Positions 12,301 to 48,500 of a DNA stretch of 64,000 bases are shown here, in pieces. The DNA comes from Kitasatospora azatica KCTC 9699 (GTDB taxonomy: Bacteria > Actinomycetota > Actinomycetes > Streptomycetales > Streptomycetaceae): positions 1,426,001 through 1,490,000 of the forward strand of contig NZ_JQMO01000003.1 in NCBI RefSeq assembly GCF_000744785.1. The letters are read 5' to 3'. A model generated the notes under the pieces. That model had not been told where the DNA came from and made no database searches. It saw nothing but the letters and a program-made list of their open reading frames with translations. The position numbers were made by a program, and so were the translations under genes. The first letter of the stretch is position 1. Each line of letters begins with the position of its first letter.

Positions 12301-13482
12301 CATCTTGATCACGCCGGCGACACCGGCCGCCGCCTGGGTGTGGCCGATGTTCGACTTCAACGAGCCGAGTCGCAGCGGCTGTTCGGACGGCCGCTCCTGG
12401 CCGTACGTCGCGAGCAGCGCGTCAGCCTCGATCGGGTCACCCAGCCGGGTGCCAGTGCCGTGTGCCTCCACCGCATCGACCTGACGTGCCGTCAGTCGCG
12501 CGTTGGCCAGTGCCTCGCGGATCACGCGCTGCTGCGACGGGCCGTTCGGGGCGGTGAGCCCGTTGCTCGCCCCGTCCTGGTTGACCGCGCTGCCCCGCAC
12601 CACGGCCAGCACCTGGTGCCCGTTGCGCTGGGCGTCCGAGAGCCGCTCCACGAGCAGCACCCCGACGCCCTCGCCCCAGCCCGTCCCGTCCGCCGCCGCC
12701 GCGAAGGACTTGCAGCGGCCGTCCGCCGCCATCCCGCGCTGCCGGCTGAACTCCACGAACGCGGTCGGCGTGGACATCACGGTGACGCCACCGGCCAGCG
12801 CCAGGTCGCACTCGCCGTTGCGCAGCGCCTGCACCGCAAGGTGCAGCGCCACCAGCGAGGACGAGCACGCCGTGTCCACCGTCACCGCCGGGCCCTCCAG
12901 ACCCAGCACATAGGAGAGCCGCCCCGAGAGCACCGCCCCGGAGCCGCCGGTCAGCAGATGCCCCGAGAACTCCTCGGGGATCGCGCCGACCGTGGTGCCG
13001 TAGCCGGAGTGCGAGCCGCCGACGAAGACGCCCGCCCGGCTGCCCTTGGCCGAGGCCGGGTCGATGCCGCCGCGCTCGAAGGCCTCCCAGGCCGCCTCCA
13101 GCAGCAGGCGCTGCTGCGGGTCCATCGCCATCGCCTCGCGCGGGCTGATGCCGAAGAACGAGGCGTCGAACCCGGCGGCGTCGTAGACGAACCCGCCCTC
13201 GTGCGCGTCACTGCGGCCGGACCGCTCCGGGTTCCGGTCGCGCAGCTCGTCGAGGTTCCAGCCGCGGTCGGTCGGGAACCCGGAGACCGCATCCCGGCCG
13301 GTTGCGGCCAGCTGCCACAGCTCCTCGGGGGAGCCGACCCCGCCTGGGAAACGGCAGCTCATGGCCACGATCGCGATCGGCTCGTGCTTTCCTGACTCGA
13401 GCTCACGAAGTCGCTCGCGAGTCTCCTTCAGGTCGGCCGTCACCCACTTGAGGTAGTCGCGGAGCTTGTCTTCGTTAGCCAT
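3398..13482 (-). CDS. Type I modular polyketide synthase, modules A8 and A9 (one-base frameshift in assembly)
   Basis: Two-module PKS. The ATG at 13482 is chosen because it begins the docking helix [12 protein letters not shown]; an in-frame start at 13581 would overlap the preceding gene. The reading frame breaks at a G run (9937-9941): read literally, translation leaves the PKS frame after about residue 1180 and stops at 9313. Adding one base restores a 3361-residue protein ending at 3398. Reconstructed domains: KS Cys206; AT Ser654 with HAFH 751-754; KR about 960-1380 with Gln1301 in place of the catalytic Tyr; ACP Ser1467; KS Cys1698; AT Ser2146 with YASH 2247-2250; DH His2449 and Asp2617; KR Tyr3070; ACP Ser3240; C-terminal docking region ending [19 protein letters not shown]. 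It lies 52 nt downstream of the preceding PKS gene. The shift may be a sequencing error, because a real one would remove the rest of the assembly line. Confidence 0.9.
3631..8910 (-). other. PKS module A9: KS-AT(methylmalonyl)-DH-KR-ACP
   Basis: KS Cys codon is at 8392-8390. The AT has GHSQG (Ser codon 7048-7046) and YASH (from 6745), the methylmalonyl signature. The DH has the complete HxxxGxxxxP motif (His codon 6139-6137) and the second catalytic Asp (codon 5635-5633) in [11 protein letters not shown]. The KR has the NADPH loop TGATGTLG (from about 4717), an LDD motif (B-type) and Tyr (codon 4276-4274). The ACP serine codon is 3766-3764. Expected result is a trisubstituted alkene, C=C(CH3). 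Confidence 0.88.
9937..9941 (+). other. Frameshift site: five-G run where sister modules have six
   Basis: The plus strand reads GGAGGTGGGGGCGCC here. The equivalent KR positions at 19453-19458, about 30587-30592 and about 46082-46087 read GGAGGTGGGGGGCGCC, with six Gs. The missing base moves the minus-strand frame from the [12 protein letters not shown] sequence of the KR into nonsense. The conserved protein resumes in the next frame immediately after the run. Either a homopolymer sequencing error or a real deletion would look like this. Confidence 0.9.
10039..10056 (-). repeat. Hexanucleotide repeat in KR linker, 3 units (Asn-Thr)3
   Basis: Three GGTGTT units on the plus strand encode three Asn-Thr pairs in the linker between the two KR subdomains of module A8 ([14 protein letters not shown]). 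The same linker has one unit in A6 (19556-19561), five in A4 and four in A1. Confidence 0.85.
10393..10428 (-). repeat. 18-bp tandem duplication in KR structural domain
   Basis: Two copies of GTCGGTGTTCTGGAGGGC lie end to end and encode a doubled Ala-Leu-Gln-Asn-Thr-Asp unit in the KR structural subdomain of A8. The A1, A4 and A6 KRs also carry two copies. The A10 KR has a single copy at 269-286. Confidence 0.85.
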
Positions 13483-13534
13483 GTCCAACCTTTTTTCGTT
13501 CTCGGGATTTCTCGGGCGTCTGCTGCGGGGCGAT

Positions 13535-29290
<15,756 letters not shown>

Positions 29291-29351
29291 TGAAATGCCG
29301 CCTCGGAAGAGTGGAAGTTTGCGTGGTTCAAAATGGCGATCGGACGCCGGC

Positions 29352-39391
<10,040 letters not shown>

Positions 39392-39392
<1 letters not shown>

Positions 39393-39511
39393 TACTGCCG
39401 CTCCCTCAAGGGTTCCTGGAAAACCGGTGCTTGTGCGTTCGATGCCGGGTTGTTCGATGTCATGGCGTCGGTCATCGCGTCGGTCATCGCGTCGGTCATC
39501 GCGTCGGTCAT
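39392..39511 (-). CDS. Possible 39-residue leader peptide or spurious small frame
   Basis: This short frame fills most of the spacer between two PKS genes. It begins with four MTDA repeats from the 12-bp tandem repeat, continues [17 protein letters not shown]..., and stops at TAA, whose last A is the first base of the next PKS start (TAATG). That overlap would allow translational coupling. There is no clear ribosome binding site before its first ATG and I recognise no homolog. It may be no more than remnant spacer, so function is not assigned. Confidence 0.25.
39464..39511 (-). repeat. 12-bp tandem repeat, four units, each containing an ATG
   Basis: On the minus strand the unit ATGACCGACGC(G/C) repeats four times and is followed at once by ATGACA. 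The array lies in the 150-bp spacer between the stop at 39543 and the start at 39392. It creates five in-phase ATG codons in a frame different from the downstream PKS. I saw no similar array elsewhere in the window. Confidence 0.92.
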
Positions 39512-39542
39512 GGCGTGGGTCCGGGTGCGCGTGGAGTCGCTG

Positions 39543-42500
39543 CTAGAGCTGCGCATCGATGAAGTCGAAGAGCTCGTCGTCGGAGACGGATTCGAGGGTC
39601 TCGGCCACCGAGCGGCCCGCCGAGTCCGCCGTCTCCTCGCCGACCGGGTCGTTGACCTTGGCCAGCAGGTCCTGAAGACGCTTCCTGAGCTGCCCGCGCA
39701 GTTCGTCGGACGGGGGAGCGGCCGACAGCGCGGCCTCCAGCTCGTCCAGGTTCATCAGGTCCAGGCCGACGGCCTTGGCCCCGATCCCGGCCTTGGCGAA
39801 CTCCTCGTGCAGGTGGTCGGCCACGGAGGACGGCATGGGGTAGTCGAAGACCAGCGTGGCGGACAGGCGCAGGCCGGTGGCCGCGTTCAGCCGGTTGCGC
39901 AGCTCGACCGCCGTCAGCGAGTCGAAGCCGCTCTCCTTGAACGAGCGCCCGCCGTCGACGGCCGCCGCCGTGCTGTGGCCGAGGACGGCAGCCACCTGCG
40001 TGCAGACCAGCTCCAGCAGCAGCTCCCGCTGCCCCGGCCCGTCGAGCTCGGCCAGCCGGCGGCGCAGCAGCTCGCACTCGTCGGGCGTCGCGGCGCCCGC
40101 CGCCGGGAGGTGCTGCGCCTGGCGCCGGACGGGGCCCCGCACCACCGTGCGCAGCAGGCCCGGCAGCGTGCCGGCCGCCGCCTGCGCCCGCAGGCCGACG
40201 GTGTCCAGCTGGACGGGCAGCAGGGCCGCCTCGTCCGTGCCGAGCGCCGCGTCGAAGAGAGCGAGCCCGGTCTGCGAGGACATCGGCGCGAAACCCTGCC
40301 GGGCCAGGCGCTGCACGTCCTGCGCGGCCAGGTTGGCCGTCATGCCGCTGCGCTCGGCCCAGAATCCCCAGGCCAGCGCGAGGCCGGGCAGGTCGGTGTC
40401 CCGCCGGTGGCGGGCCAGGGCGTCCAGGAAGACGTTGGCCGCCGCGTAGTGGCTCTGACCGCCGCTGCCGAAGGTGCCGGCGGCGCTGGAGAAGAGGACG
40501 AACGCCGCGAGGTCCAGGTCACGGGTGAGCTCGTGCAGGTTGAGCGCGGCGTCGACCTTGGGCGCCAGCACCTGGTCCACCTGCTCGGTCGTCAGACCCG
40601 TGAGCACCCCGTCGGCCACCACGCCCGCCGCGTGGATGACGGCGGTCAGCGGGTGCGCGGCGTCGATCTCGCCGAGGACCCGGACGAGGTCCTGCCGGTC
40701 GGCCGCGTCGCAGGCCGCCAGCGTCACCTCGGCGCCCAGGCCGGTGAGCTCGGCCAGCAGCTCCGGCGCGTCGGGCGCGTCGAGCCCGCTGCGGCTGGTC
40801 AGCAGCAGGTGCCGGGCTCCGTGCGTGGTCACCAGGTGCCGGGCGACCAGGCGGCCGAGGGTGCCGGTGGCACCGGTGACCAGGACGGTCCCGTCGGGGT
40901 CCAGGCCGGGCGCGCTCGCGCCGGTGGACGGCACGACCCGCGCGAGCTGCGGTGCCAGCAGCTCACCCTGACGCAGCGTCAGTTCCGGCTCTCCGGTGGC
41001 GAGGGCGGCGCCGACGGCCTCGGCGGAGGCTCGCTCCTCGTCCAGGTCCAGCAGGACGAACCGGCCGGGGTGCTCGGCCTGGGCCGAGCGGATCAGGCCC
41101 CACACCGGCGCGTGCACCAGGTCGGCGAGGCTCTCCTGCCGCGCGGTGGCGACCGCCCCACGGGTCAGGAAGACCAGCCGGGAGCCGGCGAACCGCTCCT
41201 CGGCCAGCCAGGCCTGGGCCAGCGCCAGCGCCCGGTGGGTGGCCGCCCGCGCAGCCCGGGCCGTGGTGGCGGCGTCGGCGGCGTCGGCGGCGTCGACCTC
41301 GGTGCCGAGCGCGGAGACGCAGGAGACCAGGACGGCCGTCGGGACCGGCGCACCGGCGAGCACGGCGTCGCCGAGTTCCGCGAGATCCCAGTGGTTCGCC
41401 ACCTCGGCGTCGTCGGCCAGCGCGGCACCGACCTTGAACTCGTCCTCGGCCAGCAGCGCGTACCCGCCCTCGTCGGCCGGGCGCGCGGCCGGGGTCGGGA
41501 CGGCCGACCACTCCAGGCGGAAGAGCGAGTCCTGCCCCGCCGTCCGGGCCGGCCGGATCTGCTCGGCGGTGGCCTCCAGCAGCACCAGGCCGTCGATCGA
41601 CAGCACCGGACGGCCCGAGAGGTCCGCCGCCAGGACGGCCACGGCGTCGTGACCGGCCGGCGCGATCCGCACCCGGAGCCCGGAACCGCCGGCGGCGGAG
41701 AGGTTGATCCCGCGCCACGCGAACGGCAGCCGCGTGCGGCCGCCGCCGCGCAGGATGGTCGGGTGCAGGGCGGCGTCCAGCAGCGCCGGGTGGATGGCGA
41801 ACTGGGCGGCCTGGTCCTGCTGTGCCTCGGGGAGGAGCACTTCGGCGAAGACCTCCGGACCGCGCTGCCAGGCGGCGCGTAGTCCCTGGAAGGCGGGCCC
41901 GTAGCCGAAGCCGGCTTGGTCCAGCGCCTGGTGCAGGTCGGCCACGTCCAGCGGCTCGGCACCCTGCGGCGGCCAGTTGGTCAGGTCCTCGGCGAACTCC
42001 GGGGCACCCGGGGCAACGGTTGCCTCGGCGTGCAGGGTCCAGGGCTGGGTGGCGTCGTCAAGGTCGGGCTGGGAGTGGATGCTGAGGGTGCGTCGCCCGG
42101 CGTCATCCGGTGCGCCCACGCTGACGTTGAGGCGGACCGCGCCGCGCTCGGGCAGGGTGAGCGCGGCGTGCAGCGCGAGATCCTCCACCCGGGCGCAGCC
42201 GGCCTGCTCGCCCGCGTGGAGGGCGAGCTCGACGAAGGCGGTGCCGGGCAGGATCACGGTGCCCAGGACGGCGTGGTCGGCGAGCCACGGGTGGGTGCTG
42301 AGCGAGAGGCGGCCGGTGAGCAGGAAGCCGTCGGTGCCCGGGAGTTCGACGACCGCGCCCAGCAGCGGGTGGGCGGTCGCTGCCAGGCCGACGGAGGCGA
42401 TGTCGGCCGAGGTGGCGGAGGGCGAGGTGTCGAGCCAGTAGCGCTGGTGTTGGAAGGCGTAGGTGGGCAGGGGGGTGGTGGTGGCGCCGGTGCCGGTGTA

Positions 42501-45500
42501 GTAGGCGTTCCAGTCGATGGTGGTGCCGGTGGTGTGGAGTTCGGCGAGGGCGCGGGTGGCGGTGTGGGGTTCGGGGCGGTTGGCGCGCTGGAGGGGGATG
42601 GTGGTGGCGTTGTCGAGGGTGTCCTGGGTCATGGCGGTCAGGACGGTGTCGGGGCCGAGTTCCAGGAAGGTGGTTGCGCCTTCGGTGGCGAGGGTGGTGA
42701 TGGCGTGGGTGTAGCGGACGGTTTCGCGGACGTGTCGGACCCAGTAGTCGGGGGTCTGGAGGTCCTGGGGGTCGGCGAGGGTGCCGGTGAGGTTGGAGAC
42801 CAGGGGGGTGGTCGGCTGGTTGTAGGTGAGGGAGGAGGCGATGGCTCGGAACTGGTCGAGCATCGGGTCCATGTGGGGGGAGTGGAAGGCGTGGCTGACC
42901 CGCAGGCGGCGGGTTTTGCGTCCTTGGTCCGCGAAGATGTGGGCGACGCTGGTGACGGTGTCGTCGTCCCCGGACAGGACGATCGAGTTGGGGCCGTTGA
43001 TGGCGGCGATGGAGATGCGGTCGGTGAGGTGGGGGGTGATCTCGTCTTCGGTGGCCTGGACGGCGATCATGGCGCCGCCGGTGGGGAGGGCCTGCATGAG
43101 GCGTCCGCGTGCGGCGACCAGGGTCGCGGCGTCCTGGAGGGTCCACAGGCCGGCGAGGTGGGCGGCGGTGACCTCGCCGATGGAGTGCCCGGCGAGGAAG
43201 TCCGGCCGGATTCCCCAGGACTCGACGAGCCGGAACAGCGCGGTCTCCAGCGCGAACAGGGAGGCCTGCGTGTAGGCGGTCTGGTCGATCAACCCGCTGT
43301 CGCCGAAGACGACCTCGCGCAGCGGCGTGTCCAGGTGCCTGTCCAGCTCGGCGCACACCCGGTCGAAGGCTGCGGCGAACACGGGGAACGCCCCGTAGAG
43401 CTCACGTCCCATCCCGGCCCGCTGGCTGCCCTGCCCGGAGAACAGGAAGGCGAGTTTTCCGCGTCCGGCCTGCCCGCGCACCACACCGACGGCCTCCCGG
43501 CCCTCGGCCAGCGCGGCCAGTCCGTCGAGGAAGCCCTCGTGGTTGTCGGCGACCACGGCCGCCCGGTGCTCGAACGCCGAACGCGTCGTCGCCAGCGAGT
43601 ACGCCACATCCAGCGCCGAGGCCTCGTTGTCCCGCACATGCTCCAGCAGCCGCTGCGCCTGCGCCCGGACCGCCTCCGCCGTGCGCCCGGAGATCAGCCA
43701 CGGCAGCACCGCCGGGGCGGCAACACCATCTTCTGATGCAACGTCAGCAGCCTGCTCGGCCTGCTCGATGATGACGTGCGCGTTGGTCCCGCTGATCCCG
43801 AAGGCGGAGATGCCGGCCCGGCGTGGCTCGCCCGTCTCCGGCCAGGCCGTCGCCTCGGTCAGCAGCTCGACCGCACCCTCGGACCAGTCCACGTGCGGCG
43901 TCGGCTCGTCCACGTGCAGCGTCTTCGGCAGCACACCGTGCCGCATCGCCATGACCATCTTGATCACGCCACCGACACCGGCCGCCGCCTGGGCGTGGCC
44001 GATGTTCGACTTCAACGACCCCAGCAGCAACGGCCGGTCCTCCGGCCGCTCCTGCCCGTAGGTGGCGAGCAGCGCCTGCGCCTCGATCGGGTCGCCCAGC
44101 CGGGTACCCGTCCCGTGTGCCTCCACGGCGTCGACCTGGTCAGCCGTCAGGCTGGCGTTGACCAGGGCCTGACGGATCACGCGTTCCTGCGCCGAGCCGT
44201 TGGGCGCGGTGAGTCCGTTGCTCGCGCCGTCCTGATTGATCGCGCTGCCGCGCACGACTGCGAGGATCGGGTGGCCGTTGCGCTCGGCGTCCGACAGGCG
44301 CTCGACGAGGAGCATGCCGGCGCCCTCGGCCCAGCTGGTGCCGTCCGCCGCCGCCGCGAAGGACTTCGAGCGGCCGTCGGCGGCCAGGCCGCGCTGGCGG
44401 CTGAACTCCACGAACATGCCCGGCGTGGGCATCACCGTCACGCCGCCGGCCAGCGCGAGGTCGCACTCGCCGTTGCGCAGCGCCTGCGCGGCCAGGTGCA
44501 GGGCGACCAGCGAGGACGAGCACGCCGTGTCGACCGTCACTGCTGGACCTTCCAGGCCAAGCGCGTAGGCGATCCGACCCGAGACCACGCTGGACGACTT
44601 GCCCGTCAGCATGAAGCCTTCGAAGGTGCTCGGCGTTTCGTGTAGGCGGGACGCGTAGTCCTGGTACGTCATGCCGGCGAAGACGCCGGTCTGGCTGCCG
44701 CGCAGGCTGGTCGGGTCGATGCCCGCACGCTCGAAGGCCTCCCACGAGGTCTCCAGCAGCAGGCGCTGCTGCGGGTCCATCGCCATCGCCTCACGTGGGC
44801 TGATGCCGAAGAACCCGGCGTCGAACTCCGCTGCGTCGTACAGGAATCCGCCGTCCCGGACGTAGGACGTGCCGGGCCGGTCCGGGTCCGGGTGGTACAG
44901 CCCGTCGATGTCCCAGCCCCGGTCGGTCGGGAGCGCGCCGATCGCGTCGCGCTCCTCGGCCAGCAACTGCCACAGCTCCTCGGGCGTGTGGACGTTGCCG
45001 GGCAAGCGGCATCCCATGGCCACGATGGCGATCGGCTCGTCGTGGGCGGACGCAGGGGCCGCGACCGGAGCCGGGACCGAGGTCCGAGCGCCCATCAGCT
45101 CGGCGCGCAGGTGCTTGGCCAGCGCGGTGGGCGTCGGGTTGCCGAAGATCGCACTGGTCGTCATCCGGGATCCGGTCACCGCCACCAGCCGGTTGCGCAG
45201 GTCCATCACCGTCAACGAGTCGAACCCGAAGTCCTTGAACGCCCGTTCGGTGTGGATCGCGTCCACCCCGGAATGGCCCAGAACCGAGGCCGCCTCGGTG
45301 CGGACCAGCTCCGTCAACAGCCGCTCCTGTTCGACCTCGGAGAGAGCGCTCAACTGCTGGACCAGCTTCGACCGGGGACGCGTCGCGGTCGACTCGACCT
45401 CGCCGGAAGCAGCGGCGGCGGCACGAGCCTCGGGGAGCGCGTCGAAGAGGCGACTGGCACGCGGTGCCGTGAAGTCCGCGATGAAGCGCGGCCAGTTCAC

Positions 45501-48500
45501 ATCGGCGACGGTGATCCGGGAGTCCCCCTGATCCAGGGCCTGCTGAAGCGCCATGACCGCAGCCTCGGGCGCCATCGCGGTCAGGCCGCGGCGCTGCATC
45601 CGGCTGTCGACCTCGGCCCCGACCATGCCGCCACCACTCCATGTGCCCCAGGCGATGGAGGTGGCGGGCAGGCCGTCGGTGTGGCGCTGCTGGGCGAGGG
45701 CGTCGAGGTAGGCGTTGGCGGCGGCGTAGTTGGCCTGCCCGGCGTTGCCCAGGACGCCCACGATGGAGGAGTAGAGGACGAAGGCGGTGAGGTCGTGGTC
45801 GCGGGTGAGGTCGTGGAGGTGGTGGGCGGTGTGGGCTTTGGCGGTGAGGACGGTGGTGAGGCGGTTGGGGGTGAGGGTGGTGATGGTGGCGTCGTCGAGG
45901 ATGCCGGCGGTGTGGATGACGGCGGTGAGGTCGGGGTGTTGGGCGATGAGGTTGGCGAGGGCTTGGCGGTTGGTGGTGTCGCAGGCGGTGATGGTGACGC
46001 GGGTGCCGAGGGTTTGGAGTTCTTGGGTGAGTTGGGTGGCGCCGGGGGCGTTGGGGCCGCGTCGGCTGGTGAGGAGGAGGTGGGGGGCGCCGTGGTGGGC
46101 GAGGTGGCGGGCGAGGTGGGTGCCGAGGGCTCCGGTGCCGCCGGTGATGAGGGTGGTGCCGGTGGGGGTCCAGGCGCCGGTGACGGTGTTGGTGTTGGTG
46201 TTGGTGTTGGTGGGGGCGTGGGTGAGGCGGCGGGTGTGGATGGCGGTGTCGCGTAGGGCGAGTTGGTCTTCGCCGGTGGTGTTGGTGAGGGCGGTGGTGA
46301 GTTGGGTGGTGGTGTGGTTGGTGATTGTGGTGGGGAGGTCGATGAGGCCGCCCCATTGGTCGGGGTGTTCGAGGGCGGCGACGCGGCCCAGGCCCCAGAT
46401 TTGTGCTTGTTCGGGGTTGTTGATGCGTTCGGTGGGGGTGGTGGAGACGGCGCTTTGGGTGAGGGCCCAGATGGGTGCGTCGATGCCGGTTTGGATGAGT
46501 GTCAGGGTGTCTTCGAGGTCCAGCAGGGAGACGATGCCGGAGGGGTCGGTGTTCTGGAGGGCGTCGGTGTTCTGGAGGGCGTCGATGGTGCGGGCCTGGA
46601 CGGTGGCGCCGCCTTCGGCCAGGGCTTGGGTGGTCCAGTCGAGCAGCGGGTGGCCGTCGGTGGGGGTGATGACCAGCCAGGTACCGGTGAGCTGACGGGT
46701 CGACTGTTCGGTGAGCGAGTGCCAGGTCTCGCGGTAGCGCCAGGTGTCGACAGTCGCGTGGCTGCGCTGGTCCTTGCGCCAGGTGGAGAGCGCGGGCAGG
46801 ACGGTGCTCAGCGGGGCGTCGGGGTCGAGCTGGAGGGTGGCAGCGAGGGCTTCGAAGTCCTGATCGTCCACGGCCTGCCAGAACTGGGCGTCCACGGCGT
46901 CCGCCGGGGCGAGTGCTGCGGTCACGGCCGGGGTCTCCAGCCAGTAGTGCTGGTGCTGGAAGGCGTAGGTGGGCAGCAGGACCGGGGTGCCGCCGGTGAG
47001 GAGGGAGGCTAGGTCGGTGGGGTGGCCGTGGGTGTGGAGGGTGGCCAGGGAGGTGAGGAAGCGGTGGTGGCCGCCTTCGTTGCGGCGCAGGGTGCCGGTG
47101 ATAAGGACGTCGGCCGAGGTCTCTTCGATGCCGTAGGTGAGGACGGGGTGGGGGCTGATCTCGACGAAGGTGGTGTGGCCCTGGTCGATGAGGGCGCGGA
47201 CGGTCTCTTCGAAGCGGACGGTCTGGCGCAGGTTGCGGTACCAGTACGCGCCGTCGAGGGTGGTGGTGTCGGTGAGTTCGGTGGTGACGGTGGAGTGGAA
47301 TGCCACCTGGGCCTCGCGTGGCGCCAGGTCGGCCAGCAGGTCCGCGAGCTCCGTCTCGAGGTCTTCGACCTGGGGTGAGTGGGAGGCGTAGTCGACGGGG
47401 ATGCGGCGGGCGCGCACTCCTGCGTTCTCGTAGTGGGCCTGGAGCTCGTCCAGCGCCTGGGTCTGGCCGGAGACGACGATGGAGGCGGGGCCGTTGACGG
47501 CGGCGATCGCCAGTCCACCCTCGGGGCGGGTGTCCAGCTCGGCCTGGACCTCGTCCAGGGTGAGCGGGACGGAGAGCATGCCGCCGCGTCCGGCGAGCGC
47601 GGTGATGGCCTTGCTGCGCAGAGCGGCGATCTTGGCGCCGTCGTCCAGCGACAGCGCGCCGGCGACCACGGCGGCGGCGATCTCGCCCTGCGAGTGCCCG
47701 ATCACGGCGGCCGGCTGGACGCCGTAGGACTGCCAGAGCGCGGCGAGGGAGACCATGACGGCGAACAGCACGGGCTGCACGACGTCGACGCGCTCCAGCG
47801 ACGGAGCACCCTCCGCCTCGCGCAGCACGCCGGTCAACGACCAGTCCACGAACGGCGCCAGCGCCTGCTCGCACTCCGCGATCCGCTGCGCGAACACCGG
47901 CGAGGTGTCGAGCAGTTCGACCGCCATCCCGGCCCACTGCGCACCCTGACCGGGGAACACGAACACCGTGCGCCCACCTGAGCCGGCAGCGGTCCCACGC
48001 ACCACACCGGCGGTCTCGCGGCCCTCGGCGAGCGCGGCCAGCCCCTCCAGGAAGTCCTCCCGGTTGTCGGCGACCACCGCAGCACGGTGCTCGAAGGCAC
48101 CCCGCGTCGTGGCGAGCGAGTAGGCGATGTCGAGGGGCGTGAGGTCGGGGTGCGTCTGGACGTGGCTCAGCAGCCGCTTGGTCTGGGCCTGGAGGGCGTC
48201 GGGGGTGCGCGCGGAGATCAGCCAGGGCAGCACCGCCGGGGTGGCGCGCTGCGCCGACGGAGCGTCAACGCCCTTGTCTGTCTGCTCGGTCGGCTCGGCT
48301 TGCTCGATGATGACGTGGGCGTTGGTCCCGCTGATCCCGAACGAGGACACAGCCGCTCGGCGGGGTTCGCCGGTCTCCGGCCAGGCCATGGCCTCGGTCA
48401 GCAGCTCAACAGCGCCCGCCGACCAGTCCACCTCGGGCGTCGGCTCGTCGACGTGCAGGGTCTTCGGCAGCATGCCGTGCCGCATCGCCATGACCATCTT

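Larger units (their letters stand above)
8950..13383 (-). other. PKS module A8: KS-AT(malonyl)-KR(predicted inactive)-ACP
   Basis: KS Cys codon is at 12867-12865. AT has GHSIG (Ser codon 11523-11521) and HAFH (11232-11221), malonyl type. A dimerisation element precedes the KR. The KR keeps TGGTGALG and the LDD motif, but the catalytic Asn-Tyr pair seen in sister KRs (GQANYAAAN) reads GQATQAAAN, with the Gln codon at 9583-9581. Without the tyrosine the KR should not reduce, leaving a beta-ketone. The KR also contains the frameshift at 9937-9941. ACP serine codon is 9085-9083. Confidence 0.85.
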